DNA of 64,000 nt from Chaetorhynchus papuensis (Eukaryota; Chordata; Aves; Passeriformes; Rhipiduridae). The stretch lies in NCBI GenBank assembly GCA_013396525.1, contig VWYX01000841.1, positions 62,001-126,000 of the forward strand, in the 5' to 3' direction. How positions within the stretch are numbered: the stretch's first letter is position 1; each line of letters opens with the position of its first letter. This document shows positions 48,140-61,315 of the stretch, piece by piece. The notes beneath the pieces were generated by a model, which saw nothing but the letters and a program-made list of their open reading frames with translations, had not been told where the DNA came from and searched no databases. The translations under genes were made by a program, and so were the position numbers.

Positions 48140-51100
48140 ATGATTCCTTAATCATAAAACAGGAAAGGTTTCACTAACTGTTTATACCATATACATTGTT
48201 AAGCCTTAAAAACTATTTTCGTGTAAACTGTAAGGACTGTCTCACTTCAGCTTTTTGAGACTTTTTATTCTTGAAGGGAGTAAAAGTGATATTCTGATGT
48301 GCTTTAAACAACATAGCACTTAACATAGTTAACTTCTCATGTATTTTTCTTCATCACCTAAAGCATGCTCGAGTTACTAGTGATTGGTGTCCAGAAAATA
48401 CTGGCCCTTACTGGCTGAAGACCTGGAGTTTAGTCTTCTGTAGTGTAATGGTAGTGTTAATTTGAGACAGATATTGATATTAGACATTAAATTCAAAGCC
48501 TGTCATATAACCTTCTGTACAAAGTACACAATATTGCATGATGGCCTCAAGGTTTGCTTTTGTCCTTTTGTTATGCATGCTTGTCTGCCAAATGCAGCAC
48601 TCGGTTTACCAAAAGAAAAAGGAGCAAACCACATCTGCAGTTTTCAATTGGCATGACCAGATAAATAAAATACTGGATTAGAAGCTCTTAGCTTTGCTCA
48701 TCACTCTCTTACTAACCTTCACCTGCTTGCTAAAGTCCCTTTACATCTGTAGGATGGATACAGTGATCCCTGGGTGAAATACCTCAAAACTTGACAGCCT
48801 GATGTGGCAAAAAAAATTGTGCAAAAATATCTGCACTGCCAATATTCCTTTAAAGTCTCTGTGGGGATTATATTAAGAATTTGAGGTTTCTTTTTTATCC
48901 TGTAGTAAAATCCAATGATTGAATCATAAATAATTTGATGTATTTTTGGGAACTTTACAATTTTCTTCCAAGAGACAAATAAGGCATGAAGTTTTACACT
49001 TCTCTATGGAATTATTAGAATATAGTTTTCTAATGGAATTAGAAGAATTTCATTATCTGTTAGAATTATGTTAGAAGACTTAATTATATAGTGAAAGTAG
49101 TACTTGAAAAGCATAGCTGGTCAAATTTCTACAAAAGCTAGAATTCTGTGGAAAGACTGTGTCTGCTTATTTGAACACAGGTTTGAATTAAGAGAAAAAG
49201 TCTCTCAGAAATTACTTGGTTTAGACAAAAGGGCTTTGTTGGCATTAGGCACTTAAAAATAGGCTGACTGTAGTGAAATGCAAAGCAGCCATGCCCCAAC
49301 TGGCCTAAAGCATGTGAAATCACTGACCCCCTTACTCTCAGGTGTAACATCTGCAGAGGCAGAGGTGACTAATAGAAGTTAACAGAAAAGTCTTCCCAAG
49401 TGATCTTTCAGCTCAAGGGGGAGAGGAGAAAGGAAGCCATGTTAAGAGCTTGCCTGTTTGCTGAGGCTTCATTTAGATGAGTTTTCAGATGCTTCTGACT
49501 TGGATTGATAATTTTTAACTTTAAATTTCCATAATCTGCAGTAGTCTTCTGTTGAAGTATTTTAAAAAATTTACTTACTAATGTCTAGTTGTATCTTAGA
49601 AGGCTATTAATAAGGAAATTGTTATTTGCCATTTTTTGGCAGAGATGGGTGTGTATTTGAAACATTCAGGAGTATCTGAAAATGAATCATATTCCTTGTG
49701 CAGGCTGGGTGTCCCTCTGTGAATGATGCCAGCCTGTGCAGCCATTAGCTTGCTATCTGTGAAGTTGCCTCTTTTTAAGGAAAAGCTTGGTAACAGTAAA
49801 GGGGGTCAAACAGCTAGAGGGGTAAAGAAAAATGTTGAGGAAGGAAAGAGCATTCTGCTTTGGAGAACTGGATTTTCTTTCTTCTGCTCTCACAAGGTTC
49901 TTCTGTCATAGTAAGCAAGACACTTGGTTCACAGTAGCTCCGTAAGAATTTTGCTAAGTACTTAATATCTGGGTGTTTGGAGCTACATCTGCAGAGTAAT
50001 CACATCTCTGTCTAGGTTCAGTTTGTTGGTTCTGAAAATATTAGGTGCAAGTGTTGGTGTTTATCCATACACACAATGGTTACTACAGGTGGTGGTACCA
50101 GGAGGAAATTTCACAGGGATTCTCACAATCCTTATTTCTCTGGTGGTAAGTGCAAACATACTTATATAGAAGATTACATATTTGTGGCCTGTACCTAATA
50201 ACTTTCAGAAAGCAAGGTTGAGTCATGCACTGAAGAGGATTGAAAAGAATTCCTGGATGAGAGGAGTGCCTACTGGGTAAAATGTGAACCTGCAATTTAA
50301 GGTCATATCATCATGTACAATGCAACAGCGAATCTTGCATTTCCTTATTCCTGATTTTGAAGCCTTCATCTTGGTTAACATAGTTTTTTGGATATAAATT
50401 TTACAGGGATTCCATAAATTACTGAGGTATTTTTACAGTTTTAGTTCACTACATCCAGATTATGAGTGTAAAATTAAGAGTCTGAGCTGACATTGCTAAT
50501 TTGATGATAGTTTTATCTTAAATTATTCTTCATCACTTTGGAGCAAACCTGTGCTTCACTTGAAGTTCTTTTATTAAATACATAGTGAAATACAAGAATA
50601 CGTTTTGATTGCTGAAGATCATGCTTGTTATGTCAGACTGATTTCTTTAAATTTTGAATTGGTCAACCCCAAAACAATGGATTTTTTTTCAGCACTGTAA
50701 CAAGAAACATATGCTTGTTTTACATCCAACTTCCATCCGAAGGAGAGCTACAGCAGATAAAAATCCCATAAGAATTTTGATGAAACATCATGCTTGTCAT
50801 TTTAATGGAAGTGTTTTAGCATTAATATGGTAAACACATTCTGGCTTGAGGCATTTTGTCTCTGGATAGCAAAGGTCAAAGATGACCTTCAGGATTTCTC
50901 CACAGTGTTTGAGGTCGGTTTTCATGGAGTGAAAGGGGCAGGGGCTGCTCATGGGCAGCAGAACAGGCAGAGGCAACCCTTCCAGAATGACACCAGGGTG
51001 ACTTCACTTCTCATAGCCTCTCTTAGCTGGTCTATGACCCAAAGGGGTAACATCTTGAAAAATTGTAGCCCATGAACTTCATTGTAAACAGTTTGTGTTA

Positions 51101-54100
51101 GCATCTGAGTACCCTTGAATGGGGCCTGATCCCAAAACGGTTTCCTCGAACTCCACTGCAGGCCGTGTGGAGCTGTAAGCTTCCTTCAGTGTCAAGTAGT
51201 TCCTGACTCACCCGGAACCTCTGCTGGCATTGCTGGGATGAGGTGACAGCAAGTCTGATGTCCCAAGGTACCAGAAAGCATCTGCACCTCTGCCTTCCTG
51301 GCAAGGTGGGTGTTAAGACATGGCTGGAGAAGAAGCCCTTGATACCTTCTGCAAACTGGTGATTTAATGCTGGTTTATGCTGGCAGCCTGTCAGCTCAAT
51401 GCCTTTTTCCTCACAAAAGGTGTGGATTCACAGTTCCCTTCTCTGTCAATGCTTACATATTTTTACATATTTTCTGGGGTGGAAGTGGGACTATTAGTCC
51501 TTTTGGCTGACTCTGTTCTGCTATGAAAGATCTGATAAACTGTACCAGGAGACACTAAGACTCAAATTGGTTTGTTAGAGCTGTTTTCTAGGCTGGTTTA
51601 TGAGCTGCTTCAAAATAAGGGAAATGCCTGACTCCGCCTGCCTAGAGGCACTTGCCTACTTGGGCAATTACTGCCCACCAGCTTCTGCCCTGCTTTGTCC
51701 TGTAGTACCTGAGCCCTGGCACTGGATCAAGGAGATATGCCAAGGGCTTGAGTGAGAAATGCAGAGTGGGTGGGGGGTTGAGGTAGACTCAGGATTAGGA
51801 AACCACATGCAGGGATCTGAAGGAAGTATAAGGAAAATAAATTGACCTCAATCCCCTTTGCCTGCTTTGGGGGTGCATGGTGAGGATGAGGTGGAGTTGA
51901 TGCATTTATGTGCAAACGTATGGTTTAATGCATTTTGGGAAATGAGACCACTGAGTATGAGTATGTGGAGAGAGGTATGAGGTGGTTTGACAAAGGCAAG
52001 GGTGCTTTTCAGGCCACTGCACAGGGTGACACCTGTGTGTCCTAACTTTGGGAATGCCAAGTTCATGGCACTCACTGAGGCTTAAGTTTTCCCTAAAGAA
52101 TATCTGAAGATCATTCATTGAACCATATTGTGAGTGGAATCCCAGCTGTCCTTGCCCTGCCTCCAGGGTGCCTGGACATGGCCTAAATGTCCATCTCCTG
52201 TGGCCCAACCTCATCTATTTCTTTCATGAAAACCAGAAGATCTTCGAGAAGATGTCCCCACAGCTACAGGGTAGGTCTGAATTTTGGGTGCTCACATCTT
52301 TGCAGCAAAAGAGGAGCACTGGATCTTTCTCTTGCAAAGCCTAAGCAAGTGCTGGAATTGCTGTTGCTGTTTTATGAGAGTGTGCTGCTTTGATTCCTGT
52401 GCTGGGAAAGGATCTGGAGCCTGAAACCCGATCAGAAGGAGGTAACTGAGCACAGCTGGGCTGTGCTCTCCTCAGCCCTTCCTAAAGCGGTTCCCCACTG
52501 GCCTGCATGGATCTGGTTCTTTGTGTCTAAATCTTCTGGATTGCAAGGGGAGGCTGGATAGTGAGACATGGAGTTAAGCGCTGCTGCACTCAGTATTACA
52601 ACACCTAAGCCCTTTTATGAAGCCTCATACTCCCACCGCAGCCTAGCAGATTGAAATGATTGTTTATAAGCAGCAAAGTTCAGAGCCCAAAGCTCAGATC
52701 TCTTCAAGGCACTTCAGAGGGTTTTCTGTCTGCAAGTTGCGTTCCCCAGTGGAGTATTAGTTTAAAAAGATACTATTATGAAACAGTCATAAAAGCAGCT
52801 TGATCTGTTTGGTTTACTTCAATTAACTAAAAATTTTCCAAGTTCTCCATGTTTCTCGGCTGCAGTCTCTCATCCTGAAGAAGATGGACTAAAACTCCAT
52901 CGATGTGCAAGTGGGCCCCCAGCAGTGCTCTGCACTCAGCCTGCCTGCTGGGGCTCACCAGACTGTCGTGGCAGGGTAGAGGTGGCTCTGATAAAAAGCA
53001 AGATGCATCCTGCTGCCAGGTAAGGCTTGGCTCAGCTCTGCTCTGCACTCTGCAGAAGCCAAGGAAGGTACCAGAAGAGGGGTGAGATCATCATTTTGGA
53101 GCTGTATCGAGGCAGTCATCCCTGCCTAGGAGTGCTTAGGCTCCTAGGGCAGGGCAAAGTCAGGACATGGGGCTGCACTGACAGCAACTAGACATGCTTT
53201 ATTTATATATTTTTAAAAAGCAACAACAGCAAAAACACTTCTCAGGAGAAAGTTACAAAAGTAACAGAGCATATTTCCCTTCAGAAGTCCAGCTGTCTTT
53301 CAGAGAGGCTGCTGTTCCCAGTATGAGACTGGTGATGCAGCTATGACAGATCAGACAGTTAGAGCTGTAGTTTAATGTTTGCACAAAGTAGTTCATGTTT
53401 ACCTCAAAGAGCATTGTTATCACCCCTTCTGTTGCCCAGATCTTCAGGACTACTGCTGGAAGCAGCATCTTCTGCTGAGTGACTTTTAGGTTTGCAGCCA
53501 TTCCCCAGAGCTGGTTCTTGGTACAGAGCTTGGATAGCAGAGTGGCTTCACACAGCTTTGCTCTCATCTGGTCACAGACTCTTGCTCTTTCTCATGGGAA
53601 GGAGGGGTGTAGTCACCTTCACCTCTGGAGCTCTGGGGGATCTCTTTCATGAATTTCCATCCTTAGCTTTTCGTAAGTATATCAAACTCAATGGTGTGTC
53701 TGGACATGTCCAAAACAGCCATTAAAGCCTTATTGAACAAGCTACTTCAAAAAGAACCTGAGGAGGTATGCTTTGAAAGGGGACTTCTCCTCCAGCTGCT
53801 TCCACCCAGCACTTTAAAAACACATAAGACACAATAAAGCACGTGTTGACATAAGTGAGCCTCAAAAAAATGATTGGATTATTTTGAAGGAGCATAATCA
53901 TAAGCGGGGAGAGTTATCATCCTTCACCCAGCAAAACAATTACATCAGTGCAGCTTGGACTGGGATCTGCCTTAAGATCTCCCAGATGTTGCAAATGGTT
54001 TAGTTGCCGATCAGTTGCTCTGGGTAATTATAAACTGTCAGATGGAGGAGGGGAGGTTGGTTCTCAAAGGAAACAACATAAAAGATTTTTGGGAAATTGT

Positions 54101-54249
54101 AGGGAGGAAGATCCACTGTTCACAGCTGACACCCAGGGCCACAACAGTCTCTGCTTATGCCTGGCTTTGCCAGACCGGTATCATGGACATGTCTCAGAGC
54201 TATGGCATGCTGCATAGAGATGAACCCTGCAGCAGGGGGTTTGCTGTGG
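48140..54249. other. Intergenic sequence right of UQCRB, no gene supported
   Basis: Short, unrelated frames on both strands, none with a recognisable domain or a consistent chain of splice sites. The left part is AT-rich, GC content rises after about 51000. By mammalian synteny this should be part of the UQCRB-GDF6 interval, where regulatory DNA for the developmental gene GDF6 could lie. That is inference, and no specific enhancer can be recognised here. Confidence 0.5.
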
Positions 54250-55650
54250 ACTGATCCTAGCAAATCTGCTCAGAAATCATCTTAGCAGAATCTCTTAGAA
54301 TGAGGGACCTGCTGCCCACCTCACTAGCAGAAGCCCATCCAATCCTGAGGCAGCAGATGCCAGCCCTGACACTTAAAAGAGGGAACCTGGGTAAAAACTG
54401 CCACCTTGCTGGCCCTGGGGGAAAACAACTTTCCCAGCCACAGGGCCAGTTCCCTGCTCAGACCTGGCCTGTGCAGCTGCAGGATGGAGCCCCAGATGAG
54501 GTGTTGGTGCTGTGCTGCAGCACAAGAGTTCAAGACTCTGGGAGCTGCAAGAAGATGGGGAGCAGGTCTCTGACGCTGTAGCTGGGTGGCTCAAACACTT
54601 ACCAGAGCCTGTCCCCAGCTCAAAGGTTCATTTTTGTGCAGTTTCCCTGAAGCATTTGTTGTTTGTAACACAAAGAAGCTGTGGGCATGGTGAGATCATG
54701 CCAGGAATAAGCCCCTGCTCCTCTCATTGCGGGTGAATGCCACCTCCCTTAAACACACCAGCAGGTCACTGGGCTCATGGACCATGCTCAGGTCATTGGT
54801 GACCCTCTGCTCTGACCTTTGAAGGACACGGGAAGGCACCAGCATCCTGAATAGCCATGAGGAATCAGCTGGGAGATGCTTTGGCCTCAGTAAGAGAGGA
54901 GATTTTGGAAATCTCCCGTGCTGGTGTTTTCATGGCATAACACGAATTGGTGAACTGCCTTTTCGAGGTCCCTTCTGAGAGCCATGGAACACAGACCCCC
55001 TGGGCTCCAGCCGTGCCATCTCTCCAAGTGGTGAGTGTCCATCCAGCTCCCTGCAGCCCAGGGCATGTGACAGAGCCACATTTGCCAGCTTGCAGCAGTA
55101 CATCAGGCTGTGAACAAGGGCAGGTGAAAACATAGCGAGGGTGAGGAGGTTGGGTGGGCAGCAACCACCCCCACAAGCCCTGCCTGGGCTGGTGAGCAGC
55201 AGCCAACGCCAGCAGCCAGCGCTGCCCGGTGCCACGGCAGAGGGAGCACAGGCTCCCAGCCCTCGGCTCTGGCCTCTGTGACCGGTGCGTTGCTGCTTCA
55301 CCACCACCTGCCCAGCGGGGTTGCTGAGCCCCAGCGCAGACAGGTGTGTGCAGGGAGGGCGTGCTCAGCCACCACCACCCTTGCAAGAGCTGCCCAGTGC
55401 CAGAGACGCAGGTGGCTTCATCAGCACACAAGGGTGACAAGCTCAGCAGCAGGTCAGCTACACAAAAATGAACCCCTGGCAATGCGAGGGCCCCAGGTGG
55501 AGGGGTGGCTTTGTCCTGGACACAAGGATAACAGTGGGGAAAAACACATCACCCGTGCCCAGCACCACCCATCAAGGCCAGCTCACCCTGACGCAAGGGG
55601 GGGCTGTGCTGTAACAGTACAAGCACCATCAGAACGTCCTGGCATTGTCT
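54250..55650. other. GC-rich intergenic patch with long but unrecognised frames
   Basis: GC content is clearly above its flanks. Frames of up to 205 codons (minus strand, 54865-55482) exist, but overlapping frames on the other strand are also open, and none has a recognisable motif, a regular composition or flanking exons. I treat them as chance frames caused by GC content. Confidence 0.5.
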
Positions 55651-58600
55651 TCTTCCCTTTTTTAATTTCATTTTTCAGGATGACAACACTTTAGAGGTTT
55701 ATGACCAACAGGAGAATTTACTACTAAGTCATGTACTGATGTAATGAAATCTAATATATGCTGTGTAATGAGTTATGAGATGTTATTTAGTTTCAGGGTT
55801 TTATTACTTCAATCAGTTATGACCATATTTCCTTTTATATGATTGCTCACTCTTTAAACACACCAGATGACTGTATAAAGAACACCTAATAAAGTCTGGA
55901 GATGTTAAAATATAAATGTTTTAATTTTTGCCATAAATTTGTTTCAATTCTACCAATCGTGGCTTTTGCACTGGAAGTGGTGCAGTCCCTGTTAGCAGTG
56001 CAGACCCTGGTCGTGTTGACTTGTTCCAATGTAGGAAGGAGCTGGACAACTGTGCTTCATTATAAAGCACAGTTAGTCACCAACACTCATCCTTGGTGAT
56101 TATACACAGAAATGGAAAGGTTTTTAGAATATAAACAAATGAAAGACAACATTGATCTGTGATATAAGTCATTATCTTAATTAACCTCCCATATTTACCC
56201 TTGCAATTGCAACATACACATGCCCTGGTTTCTACCAGTCTTCAAGAAGGGAGAATCAGGCTTATGGTCTTCAGCATCAAGATCAAATCCAGGGATGTTC
56301 TGCCCATGTACCATTTGGCAATCCTCCTAATTTTTCCACATCTATGCATTGTATTTTAAAGTCTTTTGGGATAACATCATAGCAGTGGAATTATATAGCT
56401 GTGAAATAAGATGAGGATCAAGGCTTTAATAAATCAGTGTTTTACCAAGCAAAGGACAATTGCAGGAGTGGAGTCTCAGTTGTGACGTGTTCATAGTGAG
56501 TGTGGAGTTCTCAGGAATTATTGAAGAACATATTTTATGATGTTAACAACTCCGCAGTAAGAGTTTGTGTCCGAGAGGACACCGACTGTGGCCGCTGTAA
56601 GACAAGTCTGCTGTCTGGTGAGCCACCCACTTGTGGGAATGCAGAGGTCTCCAGTGCTGCTGGCTGGGGTCCTGCACGGGTGTCACCTGCCTGGAGCTGA
56701 CACCCACATATAACACATCTAATTACAACGTTCTGATTTCCTCCCCACCTCTGCAGCAGGCAGCACTCGGATGATTTGCTGAACCTGGTGGAAGTCCCCG
56801 CTGAGGGGTCCAGGGCAGGGGAAGCCAGGTTGTGCTGCGCTGGTTCGGAGGCTGCACTGCTGCTGAGCTGGGAGGAAAGAGCCTGGTAAACCTGGGCCAC
56901 TGGAGAGGTTTGCTTGGCCAGCTTCAAGGGACAGAAAACTGCCTTTTAGTTACATCTTAATTTAGAGTTTGCAGCAACCAGAAATATTTTCGTCATGTTT
57001 AATCCGCTGTGAATGTGGCTGCCATGTATGTCATGGCCCAAGGATGTCTTTGTTTGTAGGGATGATCCCTGCTGTTCTATTTCCTGCAGCAAAAAGGTAC
57101 CAGAGGTCCAGTTTGACCGAAGTTCCATGCCCATCTCCATCCCAGGCTCCGAGTCCTGTCCCTGACCAGCCTGTGCATTGTTTTAGCTGTGGGTTAGTAT
57201 TCCTGCCGTATGTATTCCTTTCCTTCCGATTCTGCAAGGCAGAGACTGTCATCTCAGGACAGTCCCACTGCATAGCTGTTTATCAATTCAATTTTTTTTT
57301 AGTTGTACATACATCAATATGCTGTACTTCTCCCAGTATTTATTCAATTATTGATAGAGATGCTAACAGAAGGGAAAAACTTCTAAATGATCCATTTTAC
57401 TTCTCCATTCTATTAATATCTCTATAGCTAATTGAATAAATTTTAGGAGAACTACAGCAAGTAATGAAATAAAGACTTTACTATTCACAATTCCTGGCTA
57501 GTAATTCAGCCAAAGAGAATCATACATCAAATAAATGGCCAAGCATACTTAAAATGTGTCTTTGTGCAGTAACAAGGCACAATTTAATCCCATTAAGAAA
57601 ATGTTGGCAGTGGCTCAGTGTTTGGGAATATGCCACTGAACTGTCCTGCTGTAACCTTGGATGTAGGAAAAGTTGAGACAAAGCAGCATATGCAATTTGA
57701 CACATCTTTGCCCTTTAGGTCCTTAATGATACAGTGATTTACTGAAACTTTTAATATTGTTTAGCTGCAGAAATTGTCTCATACGTGGAAGCTAAGCAAT
57801 AACATGCTTGCTGAATGTGCCCTATCTGCTGCTGCATAAGCAAAGTTTTTTTGCAACTCCATAAAATACAGATTTCCAAGCTATGTCACAACAGCAAGTC
57901 CACATATCAATTTGTAAGAAACAAAATCTTTGTTCCATATATCTTATTTAAAGTACAAAAATACAGATAGGTTAGTTTTTCACTAACCAAGAATTTAAGA
58001 AAAACACTGGGGTTTTTTTCCTCAGCTTTTAGTTTTCATCTGAGTTACCCTGCTTTTACTTTGCCCCATTATTCTCAGTAGGATCTAGAGTACTTCTCTA
58101 TTCTCCAGGTACTTTGTATGTGGCACTCTGCTGCCGAAATAATTGAATTCTTTCTAATTAAGAAGGATTTTATATTTACAATAGAAAAAATCGTATGGCT
58201 AGATGCATTTCTCATGACCACGCATTGTATGCTTGGAGTTTTAGCTATGGATCTTGGAAAAATTGCTGTGTGAATGGTTTAAAGCATTAGATGTTCGAGA
58301 CGAAATCACAGCTTGTTCAGTATAGCCCGCATCCAGCAGCATGCTGGGGGCTGAGCACGATGAGGGCCTGCTGCTGTGGAGTGCTCCCCACGCTGCTGCT
58401 GCTCCTCCCCACACACACAGCTTCCTTCCCTTCGGCTGCTGGGGCACTTCCCTGATTCTCTAAGCATGGAAGGAAAACGGGTGCTTTGAGGGTTATGAAA
58501 ATACACAAGCACTGTGGGTCAGAAGTATCGATATCCAGTGCCTTCCACTGGTCCTCCATGAAAGTCTTGCTCTTAAAGTATCATCTGTGTGGGTTCCCCT

Positions 58601-60369
58601 CCACTGTTACTTGCAATATCACGTTGTGGTGTGGAATGAATCACTGGAAGAGCTTTGTGTCTCTTTGTACTCTAACAGCTCCTAGAAAAATTCAAGCTGG
58701 CAGTTTCTGTAATAAGGCATGAGGCAATATATTTGAATAGTGCATGTGTTTTATAGTGCCAGGTCAGAGAGTACCAATACATCACGGGCTACAATGGGGA
58801 ATAAGAGGGTAACTATAGATATATGCATAACACACAAACATGGGTGATTATTTTTTAGCTCTTCATCCATCCTCTGGCATTTGCTCTCAAACCAAAGGGA
58901 GAAAAAATGCTGTCTCCTTTCTGTGTGATTGTAGGAGTCTTTTGTGGTTCAGAAACCACAGGAAACAAATAGTGTGGCCCATAGCATTGGGGTGGCCCCA
59001 TTTTTCTTGCACAAGTCACAGTGCTAAGGAAGTAGCACAGATGCTCAAAGAGGCTGTGCTCCCGTGCTGGCAGCCCCATGGGCATGGCCAGGATGGGGTA
59101 ACCGTGCTGCTTCCAGCAGGTTTACTTCAAGTAGCAGAGGAGCAGCATGGTGGGGTGATGCACCCTAGCAGGGCTCAGCACCAGCAACAGCTCCTAAGTG
59201 GCTCTTTGCTGCTGACAACCTGGTGTTGATGTTTTAAGGGCAGCTTGCTGTCAGTGGGAGTAATATGACAAAAATTAGGTAGGCAAGAGGGATTAAAACA
59301 TGTACAATATTGCAGAACTTGTTAGGCTCAATTACACGAGTCAGGAACTAGTGAAGTGTTTGAAGACCTGGAAATAATTCCAATTTGTCATACCAGGAGA
59401 CTCCTTCCCAGAAACCGGCTGTGTAAGCAGAGGCAAGTCCACCATATGGAGAGCAGATGTCTCAAGGGAGCTGAAAAGAAGATACTTTGCTAGTACTAAA
59501 AATATTCAGTATGAGGAGGTGATAACAAGTGCTTCTAAAGAAGAAGCAATTATTTATCATTGGGTAGACAATTTTTACTGTTTCCTAGAACACAAACCTA
59601 TATGCTCAAATAGTCTCAGACTGTCACAGTGAAGAGGCACTGATTCACAGCTTGGGGTAGAAACTATAATAATAAGCAGATTGCACATCTTGTTTAACCA
59701 TCTGATTTTTAAAACATGTTTTATCATGGGCTGTATCACACTGAAAAAGAAAAGAAGGGAAGTCAAAAGACAATAAGTTATCAGCATGCAGTTTTTTTAA
59801 TGTACAAAGCAGCATGGTTGCCATTGCCATTTGCAGCAGCTTGGATGTTTTACTTTTTTCCCTTTGATTAGGAACTGTCATGGAGGTCAACTCAGCTTAT
59901 AACTCAGTCCTGTGGTGTTAGAATGATGCCTGTGAGAGCTGCCTCCAAGGACCAAATCTGCTGAAACTTCAGGAATGAGTCTTGAGAGAAGCACTTCATC
60001 GCTGCCTTTGGGTGCCTTAGGACATGTGCTAAGGGAAGATCCAACTGAGCAAGGAAGCCCAAGGACTGCCTGAATCAGAGCTCTGCAATGACTTGCTCCA
60101 TAAGCAAAGGCAAACAGCTCTGGCTAATGACTGTGGAGGTACCAGCCATGGAATTTACACGTGCCCCAGGTAGGTAGCTGAGTTTTCCTCCTGACAGAGC
60201 TGTCCTGCTTCCTGAGCAGCAGAACAAGAGCTATTGGCACAGGTCCTTTGGCTCCTGCAGAGCTCCAGCAAATTACTGCAGGGAAAGGTAAAGCAGTACC
60301 AGCAAGGCGGGTGCTGAGGTGAGAAGAACTGTAATAGACTGTCTGCAACATGTCATTTGCAGTCATTCA
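55651..60369. other. Intergenic sequence, no gene supported
   Basis: AT-rich to mixed sequence with only short frames. No tRNA, other RNA gene, tandem array or recognisable repeat was noted. Confidence 0.5.
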
Positions 60370-61315
60370 TCTGATCTGTTCTTAAAAACCTGTAATGACT
60401 GAGCTCCCCCAGTCCACAAAGGCAGCCTGCTCCTGACCTTATACTTCATTATAGCTGAGTAGTTTGTCCTACTATCTAATCTAAATCTCCTTTGCATCCT
60501 GTTAACTCTATTACTCCTGATGTCCACTCTCAGTGGATATAAAGATAACAGATTTTCATCCTCTTTACACAAAATATTTGAAGGCTGTTTTCCTGCTCCC
60601 TTTGGACCTATCTATCTTCTCTTCACTAGACTAAACAACTCCGAGATCTTTCAATCTCTCCTCACGGGTCAGATTTTACAAACCTTGTAATGCCCTTGCT
60701 GGTCTCTCAGGGCTTTCTTATTTCATTTATGTCTTTCCTAAAAGGTGATGTCCAGCTGCTGGATGCAACATTTGAGGAGAGAATTTCCCAGTGCCATGAC
60801 GTTACCACCCAGCCCTCAGCTTTCACATCCCCACATGTACCCTTGTGGGTGTCACTGTGGTCAGCTGGGGTGTGTTTACCTCCAGGTTTCTTCTGCTGCC
60901 TGGTTGGCCACTCCTGGTTTCAATACGAGTCCTTTTGACCTCCTAGCACTTTGCATGCATCTCTCTTTGGTTCCATTTGTTGATTCTGGAAAACCTCTCC
61001 AATTTTTCATAGCTATTTTGAATTTTAATCCTGGGCCCCAATATGCTCACAATCCTCCTGGCTTAGTGTGATGGGCTGGTTTTATAAGCATACTTTATTC
61101 CATTATCCGAGTTAATAATGAAAATATCAAACTGAAACAGGCCCCGAACAGACCCCGGGTGACCCTATTAAAAATGAATTTTCAATTTGATGACAAACCA
61201 TGATAAGTTCAGCATGTTTTCCAACCACTTGTGCACCCACTGACGAATGATTTCATCTCACCTTAGCTGTCTGTATGAGAAAGTCATGGGGGACACATTC
61301 AAATGTCCCACTCAG
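60370..61315 (-). mobile_element. Decayed CR1/L3-like LINE fragment (RT end and 3' region)
   Basis: On the plus strand the sequence follows the antisense of old amniote CR1 elements for almost 1 kb: ttcttaaaaacctgtaatgac (start), a tctaatctaaatctcc block, ctagactaaacaac, and near the right end ataagcatactttattcc, ccgagttaataatgaaaat, ggccccgaacagacccc and ccaaccacttgtgcaccca. The element therefore reads on the minus strand, with the 3' end at about 60370 and a 5' truncation near 61315. The part at about 61060-61300 corresponds to the reverse-transcriptase domain. The expected FADD active-site position is destroyed and stops and frameshifts abound, so it is inactive and old. Confidence 0.85.

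Noticed and set aside
53253..53567. 104-codon minus-strand frame followed by a donor-like gtaaac
   Set aside because: I could not match it to any family or find partner exons. A lone frame of this length is expected by chance in 64 kb.
54865..55482. 205-codon minus-strand frame
   Set aside because: Cys/Trp/Leu/Gln-rich composition with no domain, and competing open frames on the other strand. No splice sites or promoter support it.
56535..56927. 130-codon minus-strand frame
   Set aside because: Low-complexity Ser/Ala/Gln composition, no motif and no neighbouring exons.
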